Source: Stieleria tagensis
GTDB lineage: Bacteria; Planctomycetota; Planctomycetia; Pirellulales; Pirellulaceae
Assembly (NCBI RefSeq): GCF_024129865.1
Contig: NZ_JAMYFE010000047.1
Span: 1-64,000, forward strand
DNA: 64,000 bases
Reading direction: 5' to 3'
Notes under the pieces: model-generated
Database searches by the model: none
What the model was told of the DNA's origin: nothing
What the model saw: only the letters and a program-made list of their open reading frames with translations
Program-made: the position numbers and the translations under genes
In this document: positions 30,302 to 45,300 of the stretch, in pieces
How positions within the stretch are numbered: the first letter of the stretch is position 1
Layout of the letters: the number at the start of each line of letters is the position of its first letter

Positions 30302-33300
30302 TTAGCTCAGCAGATCGACCAACGCTTCATCGATCGCTGATGCAGCCGAATCATCGTCTTCGTCTTCGACACTGATCAAATCGATCAGCCCTGCATCGAC
30401 CGGCGTCAACACTTCGCTGGACACGATTTTGTCGACCGCGTTTTCGGTTGCCATCGGCTGATCGTCGTTGCCGCGTGTTGTCGGTTGCGAACTCGGCACC
30501 GCGGCGATCACGTCACTCAGTGGCGACGCGAGCACTGCCGTCGGGGCGTCGAATCCTTCACCCGATCCAGAACCTCTCTGCAGCGCCAATTCGTTGATCA
30601 CCGCCAACGCATCACGTGATGTGATCGCCAAGTCACCGTTCTGGTCATAGTAGTTCGGACCATGGTCGGTGGGCAGCACCGGAATGCTGCCACTGGAATC
30701 GGCGATGGCAAGGCGATTGATCACCAACAACGCATCGAGCGGCGTCACTGTGCCGCTGGCGTTGACGTCGCTGGCGTGAACCGGGTTCTGCAAACTGCTT
30801 TCGACAACGTTGATATTGATGGTCGTTTCGTCGCTGACAAACCCACTCGGGTCTGCAACGGTGAACACAATCACGTCGGCTCCCAAGTAGTCGGTATCCG
30901 GCGTGTATCGAATCTCACCCGATGCCAAGACGACGGCCGAACCATTTTGCGGTCCGGAAACAATTGTCATGGTTGCCGGATCGGGTTGCCCCGCGACTCC
31001 ATCCAACGCATCGATGTCGATCGGCACGTTGATGGAGGTGCCGGTGTTAACCGTCATGGTTGCCGGAGCCAAACCGACTCGCAATGACACCGTGGCTTGT
31101 TTGCTCTGTTGTCCCAACGTATCGGCCACGGTGTAGCGGAACTCATCCGGCCCGCGATAACCTTGGAGTGGGGTGTAGATCAAACGACCATTTGCGGCGA
31201 CCTCCAATGCCCCCTGCGTCGGTTGGGTGGTGATAATGATGCTTGATGGATTGATCGCACTGTCGACATCCACATCATTGCCCAGCACCGGTAGCTCGGT
31301 TGCGGTCCCCGGCAGGATATTGAACGTGTCGTCACCTAAACGAGGTGCGTCATTGGTTCCGGTGACGGTCAACGAGACCATGCCGGTGTCCGTCAATTCA
31401 CCATCGGTCAACGTGTAACTGAACGTATCCACGATCGATTGACCGGGCATCAGTGCATCGAGCACAGCCGACGTGGTCGGGTCATAAACGATTTCGCCGG
31501 TGCTGCTATCGAAACGAACCCGAGCGCCTTGCGAGCTGAAGAAGTCCGTTGCCATCTGAATCGTCAACACTTCAGTGTCAAATGGCGGTCGGTTGTTCAA
31601 GTCCGGATCGGTGTCGTTGCTCAACAGATCCGACACATCCAATGTCATGACTTCATCTTCATCGACGGTGATGGGATCATCATTGGCCACCGGTGCATCG
31701 TTGATGTCTTGAATGAAAATGATCAGATCATGCGGTGTGCTGTGACCGTCTTCTGAATCCACCGCGGTGATACTCAACACCACTTCACCCGCCGCATCGG
31801 GCGCCGGAGTAAAGGTCAGCAATCCGGCAGCGGAAACCGTCGGTTGGACACTGAACAACGATTCCATTCCCGCTGGCACCGTGACGTCAAATCGTGTGAT
31901 CGTCTGGCTCGTTTCACCTGGGCCGACATCGATATTAGACGCATATTGCCCGGAGTACGCGGGGCTGTCTTCCTGGATATCCACTCGATCTAAACCGTCA
32001 AAGGTCGGCGGATCATTGACACCTTCCACCGAGATCGTGAACGTGTAATCGGTGGTCGCATCATCCGTCAAATCACCCGGGGTCCCGCCATCGTCAGACA
32101 GAGTGACCACATAGACCCCCAGCCCGAATCCGTTTTCTTCGGCTTCGAATTGCAATGACACTCTGTCACCGCTCAGTTGAACTTGCGGCGGACTGGTGAA
32201 ATCAATCTGGTTGCTGATCTCGGTGAGTGTTGGTGGCAACATTTTCTGGTCACGAATTTCATCGACGGCATCAAACGGCGACACAGCGACACCGAGCATC
32301 CACCCAGCGTTGCTATAGGCACCATCGCCTTCGGTGATGAAAACATTCAATCCATCCGGGTTGTCGTCCGCACCGGAAACCGGTGGATCGTTGACCGGAG
32401 TGACTTGGATTGGAACGGTCACCACGGAAACGCGTGAATCGTCAAACGGTACCAATCCGGCACCGATCTGAACCGACTGGCCGTTGTCTCGGATCGCATA
32501 CACCAATTGATCCCCGCCGGCATAGTTGGCCGGCGGCTGGTATCGGTAGCCGATCAGCTGATTGCTTTGATCCAACACCGGTTCCAACGGCACACCCAAT
32601 TGCGTGCTGGTTGGGAACTGGGATTGATCCAACGAAACCGTTTGCCCACGCAACGTTTGCCCACCGAACACGGTCGGCGTGGTTTCGTTTTCCGGTCCGG
32701 CATGGTACGCACCCAACAGGTCGTAACCGCTGCTGCTGCCGATCGACAACAGGATCGAACCGTCTTCGACAACGACCACCGCTGGCGGAGCGTTTCCGTC
32801 GATGGTTGTTGGCACATCGTTGACCGGCAACACGCTTAGCGTAAACGTGGCGGGTTCTGATTGATTGCTATCCCCACGGTCATTGGCACCGACGGTCCCG
32901 ATCACACAAGGTGCGTCCAAACTGTCGGTCAAACCGCTGTCACAAAGATGAACTTGGAATTCAAAGATGCCATAAACGTTCGCGGCGGTCTGATAAATCA
33001 GCGTGCCGTCGCGTGTGATCGTTGGCCGTTGAACAAACAGCGTGTCGATGTCAGCCGGATCAAACGAAGTCGGCGTCACATGGAATTCAACATCCTGTCC
33101 AACCTCGTCGGTCGCCGTCAGCGGCCCGGGCGAAATATTCGATGCAAAACCGGAGACATTCTTCACACCAGAATCTTCCAAGACTTCCGCCGGGTTGGCG
33201 GCGATCGTGAAGATCGGCTTGCTGTTGACCGGTTCGATGCTCAGCGACACCCGTCCCGAGATCGTCCGTGGATCGGGGACCAGGTTGCCGTTGACAAACG

Positions 33301-36300
33301 ACACGCCATCGTCGGTCACACTGTAGCGGAACGAGTCCAGACCGCCGATGTCTTTGTTGAATTCGGCCGACGGCGTGTACAACAATGCGGTGATTTCGCC
33401 TTGCCCGTCGCGAACTGCCTCCAGCGTGCCGTTCTTGTCCGTGGTCAAGCTGCTCGCACCGGCAAACAAATCAACCAGTGACAGGGATTGGGATCCGCCG
33501 TTGGCATTGTCCACTGCGCCGGAGATTTCATTGTCCGGACCGGCAATGAACACATCCAACAACCCTGGCCGCTGGTAGTCCCCGGAGGTGATCGACGACA
33601 GGAAGTCCGGGTTTGAAACCGGAATCACGTACGGCGATCCGACTCCGTTGTTGTCAACATTGTTTTCTTTCAATACGTACCGAATCGATCCGTCAGCGGC
33701 GACACCGTAGGCGTCATCGGTGGGGGCGAGCGGATTCGCTGCAGCCACGTTGACCGCGTCCGGATTGATCCGCGGCGGATCGTTGACCGGTTGCAAATTG
33801 ATCGTGATCGTTCGCAGCACCTGCGGATTCTGAAACGATGGGTCGTTGGGCAGATACTCCGAATCGTTTACAGCCACGATCATCGTCGCTTGGCCGAACT
33901 GGTCCACATCGGGATACAAGTCCACGGTTCCGTCGAATCGATCCAAAACCGGCGGTTGATAGAATAGATTCAGCGGATCACTGAAGCTGATCATTTGGAA
34001 ATGAACCACTTGGGATTGTTCATCCTGCGCGGTGACCGGCCCGCCCATGATATTGGTCGCCCACTGGAACACGGTGGGAACACCGATGTCATCGCGTTCA
34101 AGGATATTCAGCGGCGGTTCAACAAAGACCGGGTCGTCATTGACCGGGGTCTGTGGCAACGTAACGCGTCGCGGCTGGCCTTCGACGGTGGGGAGTGTGA
34201 CCATGCGGTCGTTCGGTTCACCAAAGAAGGTGCCACTGTCGGGGATCGCAACCGTTCCGTCATCGGCGACGATGTAATTGAATTCATCCACACCGATCAA
34301 TTCGTTGTTGTCCGGCGACGTCGGCGTGTACAGACCGCTGACAAACGCGTCCCCGGCAAACGTCAATTCCAAGGTACCGTAAGAAAGTTGAATCGGGCTG
34401 CCGGGCGCTGTACTGCTGCGGAACTCTTGATCACCCACCGTGATCGCAACCACTCGTAGATTCGGAATCTGTTCGCTTTCGTTGAACAGCGGATCGCGGT
34501 TCGGATCGGCGACAATCGGCAACGTTGGCTGGGCGCTACCAATCCCTAGCAAGTCATCCGCGGTGAAGGCGGTTGTTTCATCTTCGATCCCCTGCACGAC
34601 ACGATCAAAGGAGACCGGCACGTCATTGCTGGGGGTGACCAAGATAGACACCAATGCGTCGCTCGATAGTGGCGCATCGACTCGTGTTCCGTCGGTGTCT
34701 TCGTCGATTCCGCTATCGGTCGCGGTGTATAGGAACGTGTCAACACCAAAGGCGTCTTCCGGCGGTGTGTAGAGCACAAACAGGTTGCCGTTTTGATCGA
34801 GAATCTCGACCGTACCGCCCAGCGACGTCGTTTGTGTCGGCAGCGACAGCAGCAGCGCCGCTGAGTCGTTCAGGTAACCACCGGCGGCATTCTCATCGCC
34901 AGCGGTGAGCGGTCCGGGCAGATCGTTTTGGGTCAAGAAGGCCAGCGGGATCATCATTTGATTCGCGGAGCCTTCGGTCGGCACGGGGGCTGGATTGTTG
35001 CCAAAGTAAATCGTCCAGTCCGATCCGGGATCGGCCGAGATTCGATCATCACCGACAGCCGGTGCATCGTTCTGCGGGGTGACCAGAATCGTCGCGGTCG
35101 CGCTACTTTGCAGCGGCTGAACCGGGCGGGTGCCACCCTGCGGCCAATCGGCTTGGTCGCTGTCCTGGATGGTGAATTCGAACCAGTCTTCCGTTCGGTC
35201 GCCGGCGGTCAGCGGATTATCGGCGTTGAAATCGACGCCGGCTTCGTAGATGAAGTCGATCAAGAATCCGTTGGCATCAAACCGTACGTCGTGGATGGTT
35301 CCACGCGGTGTTTGGTAGACGCCATCGCTGGTGATCACCGTGGTTGCCCCTTGTAGATCGCTGACGGTCAGCGAAACCACATTGAGAACTTGACCGGATT
35401 CATCCTGTGGCGTTCCGATGGTTGGGCGTCCGGCGTGCGGGATTGCACCTTGCAACAAGTCCGCGGCGGTGACAGTTAACAACTCACTCTCACGGACTTT
35501 CAAACGACGATCATCTGCCGGACTGGTCGATTCGTCCAACACCCGATCTTGTGCCAGCGGCGCGTCGTTGACCGGATAGACTTCCAACGTCACCGTGCCC
35601 ACAGCGTACAACGTGTGATGCGGTTGCGATGGATTGACTGGAACGTCACGAATCACATAGGTGAACGAATCGGTTCCGTAGAAGTCGGTCGCCGGCGTGT
35701 AAACCAATTCGCCGGTCGAACTGTCATAGGTCAGCGTGCCGCCCATTTCGGTCGGCCGCGAATCATAACCACGGAATTCCGCCGGGAAATCAGGATCGGT
35801 GGAGACCTTGAATTCAGTCCCACTGACGGTGAATTCATTTAGATCAAAGACACCGCCAAACTCGTTGGCGGTGAATGTCAGCGGTCCGGTCGACGAATCG
35901 GTGATAAAGCCTTGCGGGATTCCATTCACCTGCCCGCCGGTGTACTGCAAACTAGTGATTTCGTTTTGGTCAAAATCAACGGCCGCCAGCAAGCGATCAC
36001 CACTGACCGGAGCAAAGTTCACCCAGGTCGTGTCGTCACTGTACTGCCACGAATTACCAGCGTAGCGCACGGCCACCATCTGGTCGCTGGCGGTCCCACT
36101 GGGCAACGTCGGCGGTGGGCTGGACGCAAACCGCGTGAACACGGATTGCGGGCTGTGCAAAATGTAACCGGTGCCGGTCGCGTTCTCATGAACCGCGATT
36201 CCGCCACCGACCGAACCCAAGGCGACCGTTGCAGTCGCGCCCTGCATGGTCACAAGTTCGACCGTTTGTTGATTCAAACCATTGATTTCGTCGTCAGCAC

Positions 36301-39300
36301 CAAAGAAGAACGGTGAAACCGTCGAGGGGAGCGCGGGCAAATCGTTCGCCAGTATCAATCCCGAATCAATGCGGAACCCGACCACGTCTTCGTCCAAACG
36401 CGTGCCGCCGACCTGAGTGATCAGGTCAGGACTGGTCACCGGCGAATCATTTTGCGGCACCACTCGGATACTGACCGTGGCCTGGGCGGTTTCGCGTGAC
36501 GGTAATGGGCTGGCCGGCGAACCATCGGGCAACGTCGTCGCGGCATCATCTGCAATCGTATAGACGAACGTAAAATCGTCAGCCGCCGGGACGACCGGGT
36601 TGTCTTCGTTGTAGTTCCAATGCGGTGCGAACGACACATCGACGATTTCGTTTCCGCTAACGGTGACCGTCACACTGCCAGTGGTCAAAAAACCGCCGGC
36701 GCCGTCGGGCAAATGAGTGTCAGCGGTAAAGGTTCCGTCGACCAAATCATAAATATCCGTGCCATTGGAGACGACCGGTTGCAGCGATCCGTCGGCGGCG
36801 ACCACCGAAATTTGGATCACCGACAGCGACTGTTCGGATTCATCCCACGGGGGCAACAACGCGGATCCTGGATCGAGTGCCTGGGCCGGCGTCAGCACCG
36901 CTTTGGGAAGCGCGCCGGCAAGCAGGTCTTGGTTGGTCAGCTGAATCGATGTGCCAGCCGAGTCGACCGGTTCCAAGACTTCGAATTGATTGTGATCACT
37001 GGCGGTCGGCGCGTCGTTGACCGGTGTGACGGTGATCGTCACGGTGGCCACCGAACTGCTGCGCACCGGTAACGTCTGGCCGTTTACAACGGCCGTCCCA
37101 CCGAGACTGTAGATGAACGTTTCGGTGCCATAGAAATCCAGCTCCGGCGTGTAGGTCCAACGCGGGTCGATGGGATCATTATTGAATACCAATTCACCGT
37201 TGAGCACGTCGCGTTCGAGATTGATTGTCAACGGCGAAACACCATTGGCCGCGTCGTTGGCCAGCAGGTCGGCGCCAACGATTTCGATCGCCGTGTCTTC
37301 CAGTGTGGCACCGGCAAAATCATCCTTGGGTTCCGGCAAAACCACGTCCGCAATCAAGACCTTGTAGTCCTCGACCTCACCGCCCACCACGACGCCGTCG
37401 CTGGTGGTGTTGCCGGCGTTACTCAAACGGAATCGAATCCAAGTCTCTGCGGAATCCACCGATGCCAAGATTGCCGGATCCGAAGGCGTGTTGATGGTGA
37501 TTCGATTTTGGCCATCCAGCATCGCCTGGTTTCGCAACACCTGTTCACCCGGATCCGTGAAGTCGCCGTCGCCATTGAAGTCGACCCAAGCGTCCAGCAA
37601 CCCGTTGCCCGTGGTGTTCACGATGACCTGCGTACCGGTCGGTGAGGAGGGGTTCAAGAACCCGAGCGGCGATCCGTCGGTATCCAGGAACAGCCCGTCG
37701 ACTTGATTGCCGTTGACCATCACCGACCCGACTAACACACCGTCTTCATCATCAACCGATTGAATGTCAAACGCCGTGGACCCACGTTCATAAACGATGT
37801 CAATCAGCGGATTGACCACCGCCATGTCGTCCACAATCACCGCTGCAAGACGTTGTGCGGTGATCGCATCGGGGGCTCCCGGGACATACAACACAGCGAT
37901 ATTGCCGGCGGCCGCTGGCTGAGTCGCCAAAACAAGTTCATAGGTACGCGATGTACCGCCGACATCCACTGTCAGTGTGTCGCCCGATGCCGGTCCATTG
38001 ACCGAGATCGATGCCACATTGCCCGTTACGGTTCCCAACAGTCCTCCCGTGCCTGAGGCCGTGATCGGGCTGACGATCACGTCATCGCTGCCGGCAAAAT
38101 CCAATTCAGTATCAATCACGCTGCCCAACAGCGGCGAGAACGAATCGCTGACGGTATGCCGCGCACCGTTCTGTGCCAGCGTGGTCGGATAGGTGCTCGA
38201 TCCTGCCAAGATTGCATCGCCAAAATCCAAACGCACGTCAGGCATCAAGATCGTGAACTGTGTTTCACGATTGCTACGGTTCGGTTCCAGCCGATTGCCG
38301 GCGATATCGAGAATCGGTTCGATGTCTGCATTGGGCAATCCCGACAGAGCGGCTTGGCCATTGATCCGAGCAATGTTTTCAAAGTACAGCAGCCCGCCGC
38401 CCGGAGTGAACGCGGGGACATTCAATGGACTGGCGAATACTTCGCCGATGATTTGCCCGGCCATCGTTTCGGCGGTGAACGCAGAGCTCGGAATGAACGC
38501 CACCGGGATCGCACCGGCAGAGACCCCTGCGCTGCCGCTAAGCATCAGACCGGTGGAATTGATGGTCAAACTATCGCCGGCTGCGCCACCGACATAAACA
38601 CGTGTCTCATCAAATTCGCGGGCGTTGGCAAGGTCCAAGAACGCGGCGTTGCGGAACGCTTCACCGATCTCGAATGCCAACTGTTCCGGCGGATCCGTGA
38701 CGGAAAAATCGATCACTGTGGTGGTCGCGGGATCGGTCGGCCCCGGCGGTAAATCGATGTCGTTAAATTCGATCTGCAACGCGGAATTACCTGATCGATA
38801 GATCAAGGTGTCGCCATCAGCGATCGGATTCGCGGTGAAATCAAGGATGAAACCGGAATCAAATTCAAAGACCGCAGTGGTACCACCGACGTCTTGAATA
38901 CTGAACTGTTCGCCGTCGAGAACCTGAATGCCACTGGGGGCACTGCCGATCGTTCGACTGCGGTTGTTCAACGTGATTTCATAGGCAGAACTGGGATTCC
39001 AAATCCCACTGGCCGGCGTCAACAGGATCGTATTGTTGGTTTCGGAATAGCCGAACGTGTAATCGACCCCCGCGACCAATAGCCGACCATCTTGGGTCAG
39101 ATTCAGTTTTTCAGAACTGACCGATGCATCATCCAGCCCCGCGCCGTCTTGATCCAAAATCTGGATCTCGAAGCGATCCAAGGTCCCAGAGATGACTCGT
39201 ACAAAGCTATCGGCCACGTCCGAATCCACCGGCCCGTTGTCCAACGGATCCAGCAGCGAAGCAAACGGGCCAATCAAATCACTGCGATCAAAGGCACCGA

Positions 39301-42300
39301 TGTCGATGAAGATATTGTTGCCGGTACCGCCACCGTTGTTGTTCGGTGCCGCCGCCCGCGGTTGACCGGAAATATCGCGAACCGGGGCAATGATCGGCGA
39401 CCCCGAAATGCCCAATGAGTTTTTCAGCGCCAACAATCCGGGCCGGTCATTGACCGCACCGACCGAATTATCGATCAACAGCGAAAGGGCCGCAGGGTAG
39501 AGATCACGGTTGTTCAAATCGGTGAACACCACATCCGTTGAACCAGCGAGGACCGGGAAAGCACCCAAGTTCAAATTATTGGGTTGTGCGTTGCGTGAAT
39601 TGTTCAGGAACAGCGTCGCAAACAATTCAATCGATCCGGCACCACTGGCGTCGATGCCTGTGCCGGTGTTAGCGATTGCATTGTTGATCAAGGTCGGCGA
39701 AGCATTCTCGGTGACAATGATCCCGACGTTGCCACCAACGATCGTGTTGTTGATCAGGCGGGCGAATTGATTCGCCGCATCCGAGTTGGCTTGGGTGTCG
39801 CCGCCCAATCGGATACCGGCAGTGCGGTTATCGACAAAGACACTGTTCATCACAACAACCCCCGGGATCAGATCGTCCGGGTTGTCTGTGGTGAACGCCT
39901 GCGAGGAACCAGGCGATGGCAGATCACTCCGCCGCGGACCGGCATCGATGTCGATCCCATAGTTTTGGCTGTCCAGGATCACATTGTTCTGCAATACAAT
40001 TTGGCCTTGGTCGCGGAAACTGTTGACATCCCCGCCGTCGAAACCAAACGGTGTGCCTTGAAAAGTGAATTCGGTTCCAAACCGAACCACGCTCAACCGG
40101 CTCAGCGAGGGTGCAAAATTGCTACCGCCTAGCAAGTTCGACGCCGCAGGTCCTTGCAGATGGACCATGGTCGCACTGTTGCTCTTGACCGTGCCGTCGG
40201 TCGAGGTTGCAAAGACTTTGAAATCGGCTTGCACTGCCGGATCATTGATCGCGTCACGCAGTGCCGTCGCGATCTCGGTCGCCGTCATGTCGCTGGTGTA
40301 GGCAACGGCGATATTGCCAGGCGTCACATCATTGCTGATGCCCAAATCGACGTTGTCAAATTCGAACCGCAAGACTTTCACTGAATCGGAAATTTGGACG
40401 AAAGCTCCGTCCGGGATCTCTGCACCGGAGAGCGGATTGGCAGCGGTTCCGAACTGCAGCCCCACCGATTGGCCGATGACATCATTGGTGTCGAAAGTCC
40501 TGACCGCATCAATGTCCCCGCCCTCGGTCGTCACTTCTTCGTATTCAGCCGACAATCGGATGCCGAGTTGGAATTCCCCCGCATCGATCTGATCGACCGC
40601 GTTCCCCAACGTTCCCGTCGTGGCTTCGTGATACGGGTTGTCTTGCAGATCAATACTGGGCGCGGCATTACTGACCGCTTCACCGCGTTCGGCAAAGCCG
40701 ATCACAATGTCATCGATAAACACACCACGGAAATTGTTGTTGTCGGCACGCTGTCCTTCTTGCAACTCACGCGCTGTATTGTTCGCCAGATAGCTGAACT
40801 CGTTCCCACGCGGATAAACACCGGCGTCTTGCCCCGGCGGTGAATTCACGTTTGCCGTCGTGATGTCATTCTGGAAGAACCCTAAGACGCCCGGATTGAG
40901 CACCGTGAATCCATACATCCGCACCGAATCACGGTACAGTTGGTAAGGCGTCAAGTTGGCGGGGCTGGCACCTTGGTTGAATCCTTCAGCGATGGCTAAT
41001 TGCATCGCCGACTGAATTTCTGCGATCGATGCGTCAATGGCGATCGGCACCGGAATGTTCCCCGCAGCAACGCCCGCTTGCTCGACGGACATGAACGCCT
41101 GCAAGGAAGCCTGAGCCGCGGAAAATGTCGTCGCATTGACGGAAAAGCGAGACGCGTGACTCGGGTCTGCTCGGGTGATGAAACCGTTCCCGCCAAGCCG
41201 AATTCGGATTTGATTTGCAACCTGATCGGCGGTCATGCTGGACGAATAGTTGATCAAAGTGCCAACGCTCGTCCCCTGTAGGAACGTGAACGTGGTGCCA
41301 TCGACGGTGAATTGATCGCCGTCACTGATTGCCGATCCGGCCGGGGCTTGCAGCACCGTGCCGAAATCAAATTCAAACGTTTCAGTATCGCCACTGGGAT
41401 CGTGACGCAGTTCAAATTCGCGGTTGCCGGCAGCCTTCAAAATCACTTTGGCTTCGACCGCACGCAGGTCGGCGACATAGCGTTCTGATTCACCGGCACT
41501 ATTGAAATCAAACCGGATGCGGACATCGCGGTGTCCCGCCCAAGGCGCAAGCGGGACGCGAGCCTGTCGCCAATCGGTTGCGTCATACAGTTCGCGGGCC
41601 ACGTATCCTTTGCCGTTCTCATCGCGATAGCCGTTGATCGCGACGTCAAATTCGTCGTAGTTCTGTGTCGATCCGCCGGGCAAATTGGGGTCGTTGAACG
41701 TTCCGGCTTGACTGCCGTTGTTGGTCGCTACCAGCGTCCAATCACGAGATTCTTCGCTGGAAACAAACACTCGCAGCGAGTCGCGTGCGACGTTGTTTCG
41801 CAACATGAATGCTTCCAGATCTTCCGTGTCCAGAAAGTAGTCAAAATACAACATCGGCTGGTCAGCCGAATCATATTCCGACAAATCGAATCCGTCGCTT
41901 TCGAATTGACCGTGGGCATGCGAACCGGTGTTGTAGGTGCCCTCATTGGGTCCGTCTTCGTAGCCAAAATACAGACTGCTTCCTACTTTATTCGCCGGAT
42001 CGTCTGCAGCGAGGTTCGCGGTGCGGTTGGTCACATGCCACAGGTTTTCCTGGGTGCGGCTGAACGTGATCGAACGCACGGACGAAGCATCCGATGCCAC
42101 CATTTCGCTACTGCGAGACAGCACGCCGACCAAGTCTCGCGCGATCACATCATAGGCATACAGGTCCCCGCCACCGGTGATCAATAACACGATATTCTCG
42201 TAGCCCGGCACCTCGGCGGGAGCCGGTGTGGCCGAGACGAAATTGGTGACTCCGATATCGGTGGTCGACGATGGCGTCAACACACGCAAGGTGTTTGACG

Positions 42301-45300
42301 ACGGGTTGCTGTTGAGGTTATTCCGAGGAATCTCGGCGACAAAGCCATCTTCGGAAAACGCATACAGCGTATTGCCGATGATCGCCGTGCCGACGATGTC
42401 CTCACCGTTGGGTGTATCGATGCGACCCACTTCGATTTTCTGTGTTCCCGCACCATTTCCGCGGGCATTGTTGACTCGATCCTGGGCCCCTTGATTCGCA
42501 TTGACCACCGCCCCACTATCCGGGTCAACGCGGTAGACGTAGTTGTTGCCCGGGTGAACCGCAAGCGCACCGCTGGAGAGACCAACAAACGGGTTCGCTC
42601 CATTTCCGCGTTTGGCCACGATGAACATGTCGCTGTCGGTGGGACTGTTGACCTGTTCGACGACCGCGGTCACCAACATCCCGTTGCCGTTGGCATTGGT
42701 CGTGCCGCTGGTGATCGCTTGGTTGACAACAATGTTTCCGTTGGCGTCGACCCCTGCGGTAAACGTCGTCAACCCCAACGTACCTGCTGCGGTACGGGTT
42801 CCAGTCGCCGGATCGACGAAATAAGTCGCACCGGTGTTGGCATCCGTTTCGTTCCCAGCCTGGGCGCCGGTGAACGCCAACAAACTGCCGTTTGGACGTG
42901 AAATGATCTCGCCCAATAACAGATTGTTTTCGTGATACAGACCGTTCGAATTGCCGGTCGCCGCATTGATCGATTCCAACTGTGTCTGATTGGCACTGTT
43001 GGCGTCGCTCTCCAGCACCATCAGGTCGACGTCACCCAACGAGAACGGAACGACATTGGCATTGCCCGAAACGACCGTTTGCACCGGCGCGGCGGCGGTC
43101 ACCAAAGGAGTCCGAGTGTCAAAACGGTCCTCGGCGATTCGCAACACCGAATTGACCGGCTCGACACGGATGTCAGGATTGCTCGGCGCACCGTTGACGA
43201 GTTGGTTCAGTTGCGACGGCATCCGAGCATTGTTGACCACCACAATTTCATAGTCTCCGGCGGCTAGCTCCACCGTCCCCAGGAACGGATCCTGTGTGCC
43301 GGCAGATCCGCGACTGAGATCGTCCAAGTCGGTCCCCTGCAGCGGTGAAGCCTGATCGGAAACCACGTTGGAATCTTGGGCCATCATCACCAATGTCGGT
43401 GGATTGGTTTCCATCGAATACAACAACAACGTCGTATCCGGACGGCCCAGCCCGTCGGCATAATCCAAATCAAAGGTTGCCGATAGCGAAACGGCATTAC
43501 CGCCGGATTGAATGTTCTTTCTGGCAACGGTGAACCGATAACGATTGGTCGAATTGGGATTTGCCAGGTCACCGGAAACACTGATCGTGCCGCGGTCGGT
43601 CGCACCGATGTTGCCCAGATCAATCGCCGGTCCGGCCGTGCCACCTTCACCGGTTAACAGCGAGTGGTAGGGCAGACCACGCGTTTCGATACCGGTTTGA
43701 GCATAGCGAATCTCACTGTGCCGAACCGTCGACCCGGCAAATTCATCCGCTTCGCGCAGACGGATCTGCAACTCATACAAACCCACACTTCCCCGCGCGC
43801 CACGCACCCGCACAAAGTATTCACGCGAGGCACCGAGATTGCCCGGCAGTGTCAATCGCATTCCGGCATCCAACGGATTCGTTGAATACAGATCCTGGTA
43901 GCTGCCGTTGGAGTTCAGCGGTGCGAATAATGATTCACGCATCGGCAAGGCAATGCCACCGCCGAAGGACACCGAAGTGGTTTCGGTGACGCTATTGTCA
44001 CTCGCCGCCAACACGGTTCCATCAAGTCCGACCAGTTCGACCACGGAATCGAGTGTTGCCGAAGTGCGGTCGATGTCCAACCAGATTTCCGTCCCAGCGG
44101 TGGCACGGAAGGAGTAAACGTCTTGGTCCAGATCGGTGGAAATAGCGCCATGGATGGTGAATCCAAGACGCAAGTTTTCGTCACTCGCTTTTTCTCCCGT
44201 CGCGAGTTGCCCGATCACATCTGCCGATGCCGGGGTGCCGTTTAGGTCACCGCCGACACTGACCAGCGCCTCGGCTTCGGTGATCGTTTCGACGTTGCGA
44301 TCATTCGCCAGTTCCAACAATTCGATGCCTTTCCAAGACCCCGAGGTCGGAACCGAATCGCCATCGCCGCCATTGTCCGTCAGCGGAGCTCCGTTGATAT
44401 CGAACCCGGCGCCCACGGTATCGTCATCGATTGTCGTCAGCACCACGGGGTAATCAGGCTGGCCGATCACCTGCAGCGTGCCGCCGACACGTGTTTGGAT
44501 ATCCAAGTTTTTTCCAGTCGCCGTCAATGTGCCGCCGGCATCCAGAAATTTGACGACCAAACTTTCATCAATTCGACTTTGCAATCGCAGACCACCGTAG
44601 TGGTGCTGGTTGCTGTCGGTCACTGATCCGTCAACGATGTGAACAATATCGGTGTCATCCCAAATCCCAGCGGTCGCCATAAGGTCACCGCGAACCACCA
44701 TCCCGGCCAAACCGGCCGCTTCGAGTGTGTTGCCGCGAACCAATGGGCCGTGATTGCCACCGTCGGAGCTAAACAGATCAACGGAACCGGTTTGCCGACC
44801 GGTGTCTTCGACGATCGTGCCGTTCAAATCATTGACGTTAAAACTGATCGCAGCGGTGTTGCCACCGGTGGTGCCGATAAACCGGTTACCAACCAAAATG
44901 GGTTCAGCGCCGTTGACATAAACCACCGCCGGCGTGTTGGGGCCCCGCCCGGCGCGCTGTGCGTCCGTTCCGGCGACACCCGACGCCGACGCTTCGAACA
45001 CGGTGTTGGCCACGCGAGCTTCCGCCTGATAGATTTGCAACGCATTGAATCCGCTGCTGGTTCCGTCGATGGTCGATCGACCACCACCAAACGCCAGGCG
45101 TGCATGATCGAGACTGACCAATGATGTCGGCCCGATGTAAAGGCCGGCCCAATCACCGCTAGCCCCTTCGGTGACACCATCAGCGCTGGTGTCAAAGGTA
45201 CCACCGGTACCATAGCGATCGTCGCTACGGCTGGTGAAAATGATTGGTGTCCCCAGGGTTCCTTCGGCGATCAGGTCGCCACCGAATCCGGTTTCAATTC

